Shown: piece after piece, positions 31,815 to 41,474 of the stretch
How positions within the stretch are numbered: the first letter of the stretch is position 1
Layout of the letters: every line of letters starts with the position of its first letter
Position numbers and translations under genes: made by a program
Assembly (NCBI GenBank): GCA_946480445.1
Contig: CAMLJN010000015.1
Coordinates: forward strand, 35,223-99,222
Length of the DNA: 64,000 bases
Reading direction: 5' to 3'
Source of the DNA: an uncultured Buttiauxella sp.
GTDB lineage: Bacteria; Pseudomonadota; Gammaproteobacteria; Enterobacterales; Enterobacteriaceae
Notes under the pieces: model-generated
The model's input: the letters and a program-made list of their open reading frames with translations, nothing else
The model's database searches: none
Told to the model about the DNA's origin: nothing

Positions 31815-31842
31815 GAAAAAGTTCTCCCCATACAGGGAGAAC
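31815..31842 (-). terminator. Terminator of the HNH gene
   Basis: On the minus strand, GTTCTCC pairs with GGAGAAC and is followed by five U. It lies just after the HNH endonuclease stop. Confidence 0.7.
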
Positions 31843-31857
31843 ATATCATTAATATTT

Positions 31858-32589
31858 TTACTGTTGTTGCAGCATTCTTTCTTTAAGTGCTTCAGGTGTT
31901 AATGCTTCTTTGCCGATATGGAGCATAACATGACAATTCGCACACACAGGAATGAGATCGTTAATCGGGTTAATTTTGTATTTCTTTTTGATCGTCGCCA
32001 TAGGGTTTAGATGATGAACCTGAATATAATTCTTACCTGTCTCACCATAGACCGAAGCGAAATCAAATCCGCATATTTTACAGCTATAACCATGATGTTG
32101 CAGACACTCTTTTCTTGCCTTAGGGTTTCTCTCGTAATAAACGCTCCACCTTTCTTTCTTCTCACCCTCATAATACTCCTCTTCTATCTCAGGTGAATAG
32201 TTATAGCTTTCTTGCTCGGTGGCATACCAATCTTCCCCCTCTCTAACCAGGTACTTCAACTCAATTTCTTGCGCAAAGGACTCTATTTTTGCGGATTTTA
32301 ACTCATCCTTTTGCTTTTTACGCTTTTGACTAAACGTATAGAGCTGATACCCCTCGAACATGACTTTATTCAAATGTTCACGGGCCTGGATATACCCTAA
32401 CTTAGCTTCACCATTTTCATTTTCTTGCCAGCGATCGGATAAGATAAGTACGCTCGAGCCGTCTTCAGACTTCAAATCTTGCCATGCACCAAAAATAATT
32501 CTTTTGTTTACATCATCAATAAATGACCAACTCCATGTCCAGTTTTTACAAGTTGCACCCAGCGACTTGATGAAATCTGTGCGTGACAT
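31858..32589 (-). CDS. HNH endonuclease with NWxWSF N-terminal domain
   Basis: This predicted nuclease has 243 residues from the ATG at 32589, which follows a perfect AAGGAG six bases upstream; an ATG at 32646 adds 19 residues but has a poorly spaced site. The N-terminal domain (residues 1-95) has CKNWTWSWSFI and KRIIFGAWQDL followed by a GYIQAREHLNKVMFEGYQLY helix. It resembles the N-terminal module of many orphan HNH nucleases and may recognise DNA. The C-terminal HNH domain has zinc ligands CKIC and CANCH, and catalytic residues in VHHLNPM, N of INDL and the final H of CHVMLH. The gene is markedly AT-rich compared with its neighbours and is absent from the E. coli order, so probably acquired. 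A McrA-like restriction role is possible but unproven. Confidence 0.85.
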   Translation of the reverse strand: MSRTDFIKSLGATCKNWTWSWSFIDDVNKRIIFGAWQDLKSEDGSSVLILSDRWQENENGEAKLGYIQAREHLNKVMFEGYQLYTFSQKRKKQKDELKSAKIESFAQEIELKYLVREGEDWYATEQESYNYSPEIEEEYYEGEKKERWSVYYERNPKARKECLQHHGYSCKICGFDFASVYGETGKNYIQVHHLNPMATIKKKYKINPINDLIPVCANCHVMLHIGKEALTPEALKERMLQQQ

Positions 32590-32898
32590 AGCCAACTCCT
32601 TCGTTTTAACAATTAATTCATCGACACCCACTTCGCGTCGGGGCATTCCTATGATGCCTTAATTATGTTTCTGAATGGAGTAGTATTTGAGGACTGCGTT
32701 AATTTAAGGAGTCTGGCTGCTTGCCTGGTTTGAGTGAAGACCATACATGTTGGAGGAATAGCAATCCACCAGGAAATAGTAAAAATCCCAGCCAGTTATA
32801 AACTTTAAACCTGGCGGGACTTGCAGGCTTTGACAGTTGTCTGACCACCACCTATATGTTTGAGGGCACCCCATTCAATCCTGCCAGCGAGGCTTATT
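32590..32898. other. Spacer between HNH gene and msyB
   Basis: This 309-base region between divergent genes has no supported ORF. Its left part (to about 32780) shares the AT-rich character of the HNH insertion. The right part carries the msyB promoter at 32830-32858. The conserved chromosomal sequence probably resumes near 32800. Confidence 0.6.
32830..32858 (+). promoter_or_regulatory. Sigma-70 promoter of msyB
   Basis: TTGACA (32830-32835), 17-base spacer, TATATG (32853-32858): a perfect -35 and a 5-of-6... -10 region close to TATAAT, 40 bases upstream of the msyB ATG. Confidence 0.75.
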
Positions 32899-33288
32899 AT
32901 GTCAGTCAATGAATATGTCTATTATCAAACCCTGGAAGAAGCCATTGATGCCGCGCGAGAAGTCTTCCTCGCCAACAACCCGGAGGTGGATGAGGAGACT
33001 GCCGACGTACAGCAGCTTAATATCCAGAAATATGTCCTGCAAGATGGGGATATTATGTGGCAGGCTGAATTCTTCGCTGACGACAGCGAAAGCGGCGAGT
33101 GTTTACCTGTGCTCAGCGGTGAAGCCGCCCAGAGCGTATTTGACGGCGACTATGAAGAGATAGAGCTGCGTCAGGAGTGGCAGGAAGAGAACACGCTGCA
33201 TGAATGGGATGAGGGTGAGTTTCAGCTGGAGCCACCGCTGGATACGGAAGAAGGTCGGGCCGCCGCCGATGAATGGGATGAACGTTAG
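32899..33288 (+). CDS. msyB: Acidic protein MsyB
   Basis: MsyB is a small, very acidic cytoplasmic protein, found in E. coli as a multicopy suppressor of secY and secA growth defects. The start at 32899 (MSVNEYVYYQTLEEAIDAAR, GAGG site upstream) gives 129 residues against 124 in E. coli; the extra residues are at the N-terminus. The C-terminal half (QEWQEENTLHEWDEGEFQLE) is nearly unchanged and rich in Asp/Glu. It is preceded by a strong promoter-like sequence and converges with yceK. Confidence 0.94.
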   Translation: MSVNEYVYYQTLEEAIDAAREVFLANNPEVDEETADVQQLNIQKYVLQDGDIMWQAEFFADDSESGECLPVLSGEAAQSVFDGDYEEIELRQEWQEENTLHEWDEGEFQLEPPLDTEEGRAAADEWDER

Positions 33289-33291
33289 CCG

Positions 33292-33522
33292 TTACTCGTA
33301 GGGGCCGTGGCTGGCGTCGATGGGCAGCAGCAGCGTGTCAAAAACCAGCGAGAACGGCAAGTCCAGCACGGTGATATAGCGCCAGGCGCTGTCCCGCACA
33401 TCCCACTGCACGCCGGGGTAATACTGATTGCCATGCCCCTGCCCCGGCACCGCACGGCTGATAATGCTGCCGCAGCCGCTCAGTACGCAGGCAACCATCA
33501 GGACTGTTATCGCTTTTAACAC
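33292..33522 (-). CDS. yceK: DUF1375 lipoprotein YceK
   Basis: YceK is a 76-residue putative outer-membrane lipoprotein (E. coli 75). The signal MLKAITVLMVACVLSGCGS has lipobox LSGC. The mature part, GQGHGNQYYPGVQWDVRDSA to the DLPFSLVFDTLLLPID segment, is highly conserved in enterics. Its function is unknown. It lies downstream of opgGH on the same strand, separated by the dispersed element, and its stop is 3 bases from that of msyB (convergent). Confidence 0.93.
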   Translation of the reverse strand: MLKAITVLMVACVLSGCGSIISRAVPGQGHGNQYYPGVQWDVRDSAWRYITVLDLPFSLVFDTLLLPIDASHGPYE

Positions 33523-33575
33523 TCTCTTGCTCCTGTCCGCTTGCGGATGAGTATCGCTTTTCGTTTTCCGCGCAT

Positions 33576-33732
33576 AAAAATGCCGACCTTCAGGTCGGCA
33601 TCAGACTGAGACCAACCTCATCCTTACGCAGGACCAACTGAGATCACCAGATAAAAAACAGGAAAATCAATGAATTGATTTTCGGCAACTCACCACAAAG
33701 AAGTGAATGCCGACCTTCAGGTCGGCATTTTT
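33576..33732 (-). repeat. Dispersed hairpin-palindrome-hairpin element, copy 2
   Basis: Identical 22-base hairpin units (33580-33601 and 33707-33728, ATGCCGACC-TTC-AGGTCGGCAT) flank a core. That core contains CACCAG and then the palindrome GAAAATCAA-TGAA-TTGATTTTC (33662-33683) followed by CGGCAAC, the same core as copy 1 at 15640-15683. The left hairpin is preceded by A5, so it acts as an intrinsic terminator for minus-strand opgGH. The right one is followed by T5 and terminates plus-strand transcription. The opgGH mRNA would therefore end with the whole element as its 3' UTR. Confidence 0.8.
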
Positions 33733-33748
33733 GCTCTTAACGCTTCGC

Positions 33749-36280
33749 TTACTTAACGGCCAAGGCTGCCGGATTAAGCTCTACCGTTTTGTAGCTGTCC
33801 ACCCAGGAAGAGTAACGTTCCGGATTAGACCACACGCGGTAGTGCAGGCGGGACATGGTTACCGGATCGCTTAACAGCACCAGACGACGGTCGCGGTTAA
33901 GTTTGTCCGGCGTTTCATTCAGCGCCTGCTCAACGTGGCGATCGCGGGCAATTTCCAGCACCTGGCTTGCGCGGTGGCGCGCCGTGGCCATCGCGGTAGT
34001 CAGAGCGTTGAACGACGGGTTAAACACCGCGTGCATAAACCCATCATCCAGCGTACGACTGCGGTTAAGCTTCAGGTAATTATCCGTGTCCACCAGCACC
34101 TGCGGAGGAGAATACTCTTCCGGGATCAGGAACAGCTTCCAGCGTTTGGTGCGCAACCCAACCGTGGCACGGCTGGAAATCACCGACACGAACGGAGATA
34201 GGATCAGCGAGAACACGATAGGCGCAAGCCAGAACAGGAAGCGCAGATCAAGCCACGCCATGCCGACAGCCCACACCAGACCCAGCAGCAGCTGAGAACC
34301 GTGGCGCATAAATGCTTCACCCCATGGCGTGGAATCGTCATCACGCTGCGGAGAGTTCCAGACCACTTCCCAGCCGAGAAACGCGCTGACCACAAAAACG
34401 GTATGGAACAGCATACGAACCGGCGCGAGCAGCACCGAGAACAGTACCTCCAGCAGCAGAGAAAGCGTCACGCGCAGGAAGCCACCGTACTCCTTCGATC
34501 CTTTGCACCAGATGAGGATGATACTCAGCAGCTTAGGCAGGAACAGCAGCACCATCGTCGAGGCAAACAGCGCTATAGCCAGTTCCGGACGCCATTGCGG
34601 CCACACCGGGAACAGCTGGCGAGGTTGCAGGAAGTACTGCGGCTCCGTCAGGGCGTGCACCACCTGCAAAGCGGTAGAGAGCGCAAGGAACATAAACCAC
34701 AGCGGCGCAGACAGATAGGACATAACGCCCGTCAGGAACACCGCACGGTGAACCGGGTGCATCCCCTTAACGAGGAACAGACGGAAGTTCATCAGGTTAC
34801 CGTGACACCAGCGGCGGTCGCGTTTCAGCTCGTCGAGCAGGTTTGGCGGCAGCTCTTCATAAGACCCCGGCAGATCGTAGGCAATCCATACGCCCCAGCC
34901 CGCACGACGCATCAGCGCTGCTTCCACGAAGTCGTGAGACAGGATGGAGCCTGCGAATGAACCTTCACCCGGCAGCGGGGCAAGCGCACAGTGCTCAATG
35001 AATGGCTTCACGCGAATAATCGCATTATGGCCCCAGTAGTGGGATTCGCCCAGCTGCCAGAAGTGCAGACCCGCCGTGAACAGCGGACCGTACACCCGAG
35101 TGGCAAACTGCTGGCAGCGCGCATACAGCGTGTCCATACCGGAGGCTTTCGGAGAGGACTGGATGATCCCGGCATTCGGGTTCGCTTCCATCAGGCGGAC
35201 CAGACCGGTCAGACAGTCCCCGGTCATCACTGAATCCGCGTCCAGCACGACCATATAGCTGTACTGATTGCCCCAGCGACGGCAGAAGTCGTCGATGTTT
35301 CCGCTCTTGCGCTTCACGCGGCGGCGGCGGCGGCGATAGAAGATCTGCCCTTCCCCCTGCACTTCATTGATAAGTTCCATCCACGCTTTTTGCTCGGCAA
35401 CACAGATATCCGGGTTGTAGCTGTCGCTTAAGATGTAAACATCGAAGTGCTGCTGCTGCCCGGTAGCCTTCACCGACTCCCAGGTGGCGCGCAGACCGGC
35501 AAAGACGCGATCCACATCTTCGTTACAGATAGGCATAATCAACGCGGTACGGTGCGCCGGATTGATAGGCTCATCCCCAACGGTTGAGGCGGAAATGCTG
35601 TATTTATCTTTGCCCATCAGCAGTTGCAGGAAGCCCATCAGCGCGGTCCAGAAACCGGCAGACACCCAGCAGAAGAGGATGGCGAAGAGGATCAGAATGC
35701 CGCTTTGCAGTATGTACGGCAGCAGCTGCATAAAGGATACCCACAAATCCTGGCCAAGCATATCGACAGGATTGATCATCGCCCAGCCCTGATAGGGCAG
35801 GATGGTCTTCATATACCAGGTTGCCACCACGGTTTGAGCAAGCGTGAGGATCAGCAGGATGTAACGACGAACAGTGCCGACGGTACGCCATTTCTGCTCG
35901 GCCTCGGCCTCTTCTTTCGACAGATAGCGCGGGTTCACTTCGCGACCGCGCAGCCGGTCCCAGAAACGCCCAATGGGGTTGGTGCGCCACGGGTCCGGGA
36001 ACATGGAAGAACGCGTAGCTTTCGGCATCGCCTGCAGCTGCGTGCGCCCTTCCTCATCCTCGATCAGCTGGTTGCCCCCCAGCGACCCCGGCCAGCTGGC
36101 TTTAAGCCGGGCTTTTACCGATGCCAACGGGGAGTCATCAGCACGATCGTAGTGCTGCCCTTGCGCATCGAGCGCTTCGTGCACCGCCTGCAAATCAGCT
36201 GTCGGTAACGCCGCTTTCTGCTCAGCAGTCAGCGGAAGCGCCGCAATATAGTCAGGCGCGGTATCGGTAGACTTATTCAT
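33749..36280 (-). CDS. opgH: Osmoregulated periplasmic glucan glucosyltransferase
   Basis: OpgH (MdoH) polymerises beta-1,2-glucan from UDP-glucose while secreting it across the inner membrane, and also inhibits FtsZ when UDP-glucose is abundant. The start at 36280 gives 843 residues (E. coli 847). Its ATG overlaps the opgG stop by eight bases (ATGAATAA), implying translational coupling; the upstream frame to 36310 lies inside opgG. The GT2 domain has VLDADSVM (DxD) and the RDRRWCHGN motif (R/QxxRW), flanked by about eight TM segments. The N-terminal cytoplasmic extension is divergent from E. coli. Confidence 0.96.
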   Translation of the reverse strand: MNKSTDTAPDYIAALPLTAEQKAALPTADLQAVHEALDAQGQHYDRADDSPLASVKARLKASWPGSLGGNQLIEDEEGRTQLQAMPKATRSSMFPDPWRTNPIGRFWDRLRGREVNPRYLSKEEAEAEQKWRTVGTVRRYILLILTLAQTVVATWYMKTILPYQGWAMINPVDMLGQDLWVSFMQLLPYILQSGILILFAILFCWVSAGFWTALMGFLQLLMGKDKYSISASTVGDEPINPAHRTALIMPICNEDVDRVFAGLRATWESVKATGQQQHFDVYILSDSYNPDICVAEQKAWMELINEVQGEGQIFYRRRRRRVKRKSGNIDDFCRRWGNQYSYMVVLDADSVMTGDCLTGLVRLMEANPNAGIIQSSPKASGMDTLYARCQQFATRVYGPLFTAGLHFWQLGESHYWGHNAIIRVKPFIEHCALAPLPGEGSFAGSILSHDFVEAALMRRAGWGVWIAYDLPGSYEELPPNLLDELKRDRRWCHGNLMNFRLFLVKGMHPVHRAVFLTGVMSYLSAPLWFMFLALSTALQVVHALTEPQYFLQPRQLFPVWPQWRPELAIALFASTMVLLFLPKLLSIILIWCKGSKEYGGFLRVTLSLLLEVLFSVLLAPVRMLFHTVFVVSAFLGWEVVWNSPQRDDDSTPWGEAFMRHGSQLLLGLVWAVGMAWLDLRFLFWLAPIVFSLILSPFVSVISSRATVGLRTKRWKLFLIPEEYSPPQVLVDTDNYLKLNRSRTLDDGFMHAVFNPSFNALTTAMATARHRASQVLEIARDRHVEQALNETPDKLNRDRRLVLLSDPVTMSRLHYRVWSNPERYSSWVDSYKTVELNPAALAVK

Positions 36281-37826
36281 TGGCAGGTAACTGGTAGCTC
36301 CAGGTTTCACTCAGGGTCCGATCGCCATTGACCAGAGCCGCACGCATTTCTGTCGGTTTCTTGTCGTCTTTGACTTTCATACGCATTGTTAAACGCCAGC
36401 CTTTGGTGACCGGGTTATAACGCACCTGGCTGTCAACGATTTCACCGTTGTCGCCGATGCTGGTCTGAGCGGCAATAGGGGTATCCTGCGGCAGTTTTTT
36501 CATCTCCGCGCCGGTGTAATCCACGACAAAGGCGATGGTGCCATCCGGCTGACGAATCAGATTCGATTGCTTCACATCCCCTGTAGAGCGGCGGGTCTGC
36601 GCAACATACGCGCTATCCGGCGCGTGCATTTTGTCTTCATCGCGGCTAAAGGTGATGGTGTATTTGAAGTTCATCTCTTTGCCCGGCTCCGGCAGCTGAT
36701 CCGGCGTCCAGTAGGCTACGATGTTATCGTTGGTTTCGTCGTTAGTTGGGATCTCAACCAGCTCGACGCGACCTTTACCCCAGTCACCCTGCGGTGCCAC
36801 CCAGGCGCTTGGGCGCCGATCGTAGCGGTCGTCAAGGTCTTCAAAGCGGGAGAACTCTCGGCCGCGTTGCAACAGGCCAAAGCCGACCGGGTTTTCGGTA
36901 GCAAAGGAGCTCACGGCCAGGTGTTTTGGATTGTTCAGCGGACGCCAGATCCACTCGCCGTTGCCGGCATGGATAGACAGGCCGTTGGAATCATGCAGCT
37001 CCGGACGGAAGTTGGTCGTAGGGGAAGGCTGGTTCGGTCCGAAGAGGAACATGCTGGTCAGCGGGGCAACGCCCAGCTTGCCTACTTTATCGCGCAGATA
37101 GACTTTAGACTGCACGTTAACCACGGTGTCACGCCCGGGGGTAATCACAAAACGATAGGCGCCCGTCGCTCGCGGGGAATCCAGCAGCGCATACAGGGTC
37201 AGGGTTTTTTCGTTCGGTTTTGGCCGCTCGATCCAGTACTCGCGGAAACGCGGGAACTCTTCGCCAGACGGCAAAGCGGTATCAATCGCGAGGCCACGCG
37301 CGGACAGGCCATAAACCTGACCGGAGCCAATCACACGGAAGTAACTCGCCCCGAGCATGCTGACAATTTCGTCGTTCTTATCTTTGCTGTTGATCGGATA
37401 GAGCACTTTGAACCCGGCAAAACCGAGGTTTTTTACGGTGTCTTTATCGTGTTTCACATCCCCGAAATTGAAATAATCCGGGTTGTATTTGATCTTGTGG
37501 ACAGCGGTCGCCGTCACTTCATTAATGGTCACCGGGGTGTCGAAGTACATGCCCTGGTGGTAGAACTCAAGCTTAAATGGGGTCTTTAACTTGCTCCACA
37601 AGGCTTTGTCGTGATTGAACTGGATCTGCTGATAGTCCGCATATTTCATGTCGCGAAACTGTGAAGGCAGATTGCTTTTTGGTGCTTCGTAGCTTTTGCC
37701 CGCTAATGTTTTCGCCTGTTTTGCGACATCATCAATAGTGAACGCCCATACCGAAGTGGTATAAAGGGACAACATCACTGCAACGCCCAGCCCACACATT
37801 TTCATCATTTTTGGTTTATGTTTCAT
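36273..37826 (-). CDS. opgG: Periplasmic glucan biosynthesis protein G
   Basis: OpgG (MdoG) is a periplasmic protein needed for branching and release of osmoregulated periplasmic glucans. The start at 37826 ([20 protein letters not shown]) gives 517 residues; an internal ATG at 37808 would give the 511 of E. coli. The Sec signal ends at SVWA before [10 protein letters not shown]. Conserved blocks include [20 protein letters not shown] and [15 protein letters not shown]. It is the first gene of the opgGH operon and is divergent from opgC across about 275 bases. Confidence 0.96.
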   Translation of the reverse strand: MKHKPKMMKMCGLGVAVMLSLYTTSVWAFTIDDVAKQAKTLAGKSYEAPKSNLPSQFRDMKYADYQQIQFNHDKALWSKLKTPFKLEFYHQGMYFDTPVTINEVTATAVHKIKYNPDYFNFGDVKHDKDTVKNLGFAGFKVLYPINSKDKNDEIVSMLGASYFRVIGSGQVYGLSARGLAIDTALPSGEEFPRFREYWIERPKPNEKTLTLYALLDSPRATGAYRFVITPGRDTVVNVQSKVYLRDKVGKLGVAPLTSMFLFGPNQPSPTTNFRPELHDSNGLSIHAGNGEWIWRPLNNPKHLAVSSFATENPVGFGLLQRGREFSRFEDLDDRYDRRPSAWVAPQGDWGKGRVELVEIPTNDETNDNIVAYWTPDQLPEPGKEMNFKYTITFSRDEDKMHAPDSAYVAQTRRSTGDVKQSNLIRQPDGTIAFVVDYTGAEMKKLPQDTPIAAQTSIGDNGEIVDSQVRYNPVTKGWRLTMRMKVKDDKKPTEMRAALVNGDRTLSETWSYQLPANE

Positions 37827-38101
37827 ATTAACCAGCACATCCCCCTTTGTGTGCTTAAATCAATCCAATCCATTTTAATGGAAACTTCTGCTTTCCGACA
37901 ACCAAATACCCGCTTTGTTCAGCGCACTGGCTCAGGCTTTAAGCAAAACAAGACAGCTGCTTACGCTTTCAGACTCCTCATGCAGACAGAATGTCACGGT
38001 TAGTGTAGGGTTGCCACGAAATTGATACCGTACGGGACTTCGAGCCTATTGGGATAAGTTCTTAAGGATAAGACGATTAGTCCGATAATGTCTGGAGTAT
38101 T

Positions 38102-39259
38102 ATGAGTAACACACCTGCGCAACGCGAATTTTTCCTGGATTCTATCCGGGCCTGGCTAATGCTTTTGGGCATACCTTTCCATATCTCTTTGATCTACTCG
38201 AGTCACCAGTGGCATGTGAACAGCGCCCTGCCGTCCTGGGGGCTCACCCTGTTTAACGATTTTATCCACGCCTTTCGTATGCAGGTGTTTTTTGTCATAT
38301 CTGGTTATTTTTCCTACATGCTGTTCCTGCGCTATCCGCTAAAACGCTGGTGGAAAGTGCGCGTGGAGCGTGTGGGTATCCCAATGCTTACGGCCATCCC
38401 GCTGCTGACGCTGCCGCAGTTTATGATGCTGCAATACGTTAACGGCAAAGCGGCGAACTGGCATATGCTCACCGCCTATGAAAAGTACAACACGCTTGTC
38501 TGGGAGCTGGTGTCGCACCTGTGGTTTTTACTGGTGATGATTGTTTTAACAACCGTTTGTCTTTTTTTGTTTAAAAAGATGAACAGATACGTCACCCGGC
38601 ATAAAGAAAATAATAACGCGGCATTTTCGTTAGGAAGACTCTCACTTTTATTCCTCGCCTGCGGTATTTTATACGGCGCGATTCGACGCACTATTTTTAT
38701 TATTCACGCTCCGTTATTAAGCGACGGGTTGTTTAATTTTGTGGTGATGCAAACGCTTTTTTATCTGCCCTTTTTCCTGCTCGGCGCGCTCGCCTTCAGC
38801 CGTCCGAATCTGAAAGCGCTGTTTACCACGCCGTCCCCGTGGAGTGCTGTGGGAGCCGCCCTCGCCTTCGTGGCCTACCTGCTTAACCAGCGCTACGGCA
38901 GCGGCGATGCGTGGATGTACGAGACGGAAAGCGTTATTACCATGCTGATGGGCTTATGGATGGTCAACGTCGTGTTCTCACTCGGCCACAGGCTGCTTAA
39001 CTTCCACTCCCCGCGCGTGACCTATTTTGTGAATGCGTCACTGTTTATCTATCTGGTGCATCATCCGCTGACGCTGTTATTCGGGGCGTATATCACCCCG
39101 CATATTGCCTCGAATACGCTTGGCTTTATAACAGGATTAGTCTTTGTGGTCGGCATTGCTATTGTGCTTTACGAGATCCACCTGCGTATTCCCGTGCTGC
39201 GCTTCCTGTTCTCCGGTAAGCCGCAAAATAGCGCGGCTAAAACGGTAAAATCTGCCTGA
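38102..39259 (+). CDS. opgC: Glucan succinyltransferase OpgC
   Basis: OpgC (MdoC) is an inner-membrane acyltransferase (Acyl_transf_3 family) that succinylates osmoregulated periplasmic glucans. The 385-residue length equals E. coli, with about ten TM segments. It begins [20 protein letters not shown], the family signature with His in the first helix. The ATG is preceded by GGAG. It is divergent from opgG. Confidence 0.95.
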   Translation: MSNTPAQREFFLDSIRAWLMLLGIPFHISLIYSSHQWHVNSALPSWGLTLFNDFIHAFRMQVFFVISGYFSYMLFLRYPLKRWWKVRVERVGIPMLTAIPLLTLPQFMMLQYVNGKAANWHMLTAYEKYNTLVWELVSHLWFLLVMIVLTTVCLFLFKKMNRYVTRHKENNNAAFSLGRLSLLFLACGILYGAIRRTIFIIHAPLLSDGLFNFVVMQTLFYLPFFLLGALAFSRPNLKALFTTPSPWSAVGAALAFVAYLLNQRYGSGDAWMYETESVITMLMGLWMVNVVFSLGHRLLNFHSPRVTYFVNASLFIYLVHHPLTLLFGAYITPHIASNTLGFITGLVFVVGIAIVLYEIHLRIPVLRFLFSGKPQNSAAKTVKSA

Positions 39260-39324
39260 TAATATACCCCCTCACCTGATGGCCCATCTTCACTGACTGA
39301 AAAGCCATCAGGGAGGTTATCTGG

Positions 39325-40761
39325 CTACAGCAGCCACTCAACGGGCAGACGATAAACCAGACGAACCAGCACCCGTTGCCAGAAACGAGTGTGCGGCTCT
39401 TTCTTCCAGACTTTCTCCCGACCACCGTGATTTTCGACCCAGTTCACCCTTCCCCAGCGATCCAGACGTAGCGCCCAGGCCGCTTCTTTCTGGCTTTGGG
39501 TGAAACGCTGATGAATATCTTCGGCCAACGGGCCGCTTTCGATAACCAGGCCCATTTCAGTGTTAAGCATGGCCGAACGAGGGTCGAAATTAAACGATCC
39601 AATAAAAACCTGCCGTTTGTCGACGCTGAAGGTTTTGGCGTGCAGGCTGGAGCCAGAGTTACCTGTCAGCCCGCGATCGTGCGGCACGTTACGCCCTTCA
39701 AACTGCGGCTTTAGCTCAAACAGCTGCACGCCGTGACGCAATAATTTCTTGCGCCAGCGGGCATAGCCCGCGTGAACCGCCGCCACGTCGTTGGCCGCCA
39801 GCGAGTTAGTCAGAATGGCGACTTTCACCCCTTTGCGAACCAGACCGAGGATCTGGGCAACCCCCGCTCGGGTCGGAACAAAATAGGCCGAGATAATATC
39901 TATTTGCTGCTGCGGCTGGCCGATTACCTTCAGCAGACGCTGGGGCAGCAGCGTATGGCGGCGCGCTTTGCCCTGCCCTTTACGCGGATCGTCGCTTAAC
40001 AGGCTGGTTCTGGCCCAGTACATTTTCAGCGAGCGGGAAACCAGATGCGTGGCAAACTGGCTGGTGGTCAGCCGGTCGAGATAGCGACGCGCCATAGGAT
40101 CGTCCTGCCAGTCATCCGGCAGCTGCACGCGCTGCTGAAGATTATCCCCGTCCACTTCCAGCACCTTCTCCAGCCTGGAAACGGACTGGCAGCTCCAGTA
40201 GCGGTCGAAATCCCGGCACACATCGGCCACCACCGGGCCTATGGCCAGCACATCCAGATCGGAAAACAGCGGTTGCTCCCCCGCGCCGAAATAGGCATCG
40301 CCGATATTGCGCCCGCCGATAATTGTTGCCTCGCCGTCAACGGTGAAACTCTTGTTGTGCATCCGGCGATTCAGGCGCGCAAAATCGGTCAGGTAGCCAA
40401 GCGCCCGGAACAGGCGAAAGGAAAAGGGATTAAACAGCCGGACCTCAATATTCGGATGCGAATTGAGCAGGCGAAGCGTGTCATCAAGACCGTTGGTATT
40501 ATTATCATCCAGCAGCAGCCGCACCTGCACACCGCGCTCGGCGGCTGACAGTAACGCGCTGAACAGCAACCGACCGGACATATCGTTCTGCCAGATGTAA
40601 TACTGTACATCGAGCGTTTTTTCCGCCATGCCGCACAGCAGATAGCGCGCAGCAAAGGCGTCAAGGCTGTCTGCCAGAGTGTGAATACCGCTAAGGCCGG
40701 GATGCTCTGCCGTCGCAGGCGTGATGGCCCGTCCGAGCCTTGTGGCATGCTCGTTAACCAC
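39325..40761 (-). CDS. clsC: Cardiolipin synthase C
   Basis: ClsC makes cardiolipin from phosphatidylglycerol and phosphatidylethanolamine at the inner membrane and works with YmdB in E. coli. Two phospholipase D motifs are visible: MHNKSFTVDGEATIIGGRNI and LHAKTFSVDKRQVFIGSFNF (HxKxxxxD). The start is uncertain. A GTG at 40761, one base after the ymdB stop, gives 478 residues (E. coli 473). ATGs at 40800 and 40806 overlap ymdB and lack good ribosome sites. The far upstream frame is a ymdB shadow. Confidence 0.92.
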   Translation of the reverse strand: MVNEHATRLGRAITPATAEHPGLSGIHTLADSLDAFAARYLLCGMAEKTLDVQYYIWQNDMSGRLLFSALLSAAERGVQVRLLLDDNNTNGLDDTLRLLNSHPNIEVRLFNPFSFRLFRALGYLTDFARLNRRMHNKSFTVDGEATIIGGRNIGDAYFGAGEQPLFSDLDVLAIGPVVADVCRDFDRYWSCQSVSRLEKVLEVDGDNLQQRVQLPDDWQDDPMARRYLDRLTTSQFATHLVSRSLKMYWARTSLLSDDPRKGQGKARRHTLLPQRLLKVIGQPQQQIDIISAYFVPTRAGVAQILGLVRKGVKVAILTNSLAANDVAAVHAGYARWRKKLLRHGVQLFELKPQFEGRNVPHDRGLTGNSGSSLHAKTFSVDKRQVFIGSFNFDPRSAMLNTEMGLVIESGPLAEDIHQRFTQSQKEAAWALRLDRWGRVNWVENHGGREKVWKKEPHTRFWQRVLVRLVYRLPVEWLL

Positions 40762-40762
40762 G

Positions 40763-41287
40763 TCAGAGCAGATCAAGGTATTGTTGATAGATGCGGGCAT
40801 TTTCATCGTCGAAACAGACAAATACGACCTCTTCGGGCAACGGCCTGATGCCGATATATTTATAAACCACATCCACCGCAATACGCGCGGCAAGCGCCTT
40901 TGGGTAACCGTAAGCGCCCGTGCTGATGGCGGGGAAGGCAATGGTTCGGTAGCCGTTTGCCGCCGCCAAATCCAGGCAGTTGCGATAGGTCTGCTCCAGC
41001 AGCTCGGCCTCATCGCCATCGCCCCCGTGCCAGACCGGCCCCACGGTATGGATAATGGCTTTAACCGGAATATTTCCTGCTTCGGTAATCACGGCGTGGC
41101 CCGGCGCGCATTCCCCCTGCTGCTGGACAATCCGTTTACAGGCCGCCAGCAGCGCAGGCCCCGCCGCCCGATGAATGGCTCCATCCACGCCGCCACCGCC
41201 CAGCAAAGATGAGTTGGCCGCATTCACAATGACATCCACGGCGACCTTCGTAATATCGCCTTGAATCACCGACATTCGTTCACTCAT
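40763..41287 (-). CDS. ymdB: O-acetyl-ADP-ribose deacetylase (macrodomain)
   Basis: YmdB is a macrodomain protein that hydrolyses O-acetyl-ADP-ribose and, in E. coli, regulates RNase III activity. The 174-residue product has the ADP-ribose loops [20 protein letters not shown] and [14 protein letters not shown]. The GGAGG site 7 bases upstream supports the ATG at 41287. It is directly followed by clsC. In E. coli ymdA lies just upstream; here the aryl polyene operon separates ymdB from ymdA. Confidence 0.95.
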   Translation of the reverse strand: MSERMSVIQGDITKVAVDVIVNAANSSLLGGGGVDGAIHRAAGPALLAACKRIVQQQGECAPGHAVITEAGNIPVKAIIHTVGPVWHGGDGDEAELLEQTYRNCLDLAAANGYRTIAFPAISTGAYGYPKALAARIAVDVVYKYIGIRPLPEEVVFVCFDDENARIYQQYLDLL

Positions 41288-41474
41288 TGAGGAACCTCCA
41301 GTTAGTCTTTGATACTAGTCTAAACTCAGCCCGCGGTTGGCGTATATCACTAACTGAAGTGACTTTCTCCCACAGGAACCCACCGTTACGGTGAGCGTAC
41401 CCTCTTTAGCCTGCCGCGCGGGGAAAGTGCGCCGGGGTAACTCGCTGTTTCAGACAATGCCTTAGCTGAGTCTC

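Noticed and set aside
31762..31899. 45-codon plus-strand frame before the HNH gene end
   Set aside because: It runs through the HNH terminator hairpin and antisense into the HNH gene; no homology pattern.
36567..37589. 340-codon plus-strand frame inside opgG
   Set aside because: Antisense shadow of opgG, without a ribosome site.
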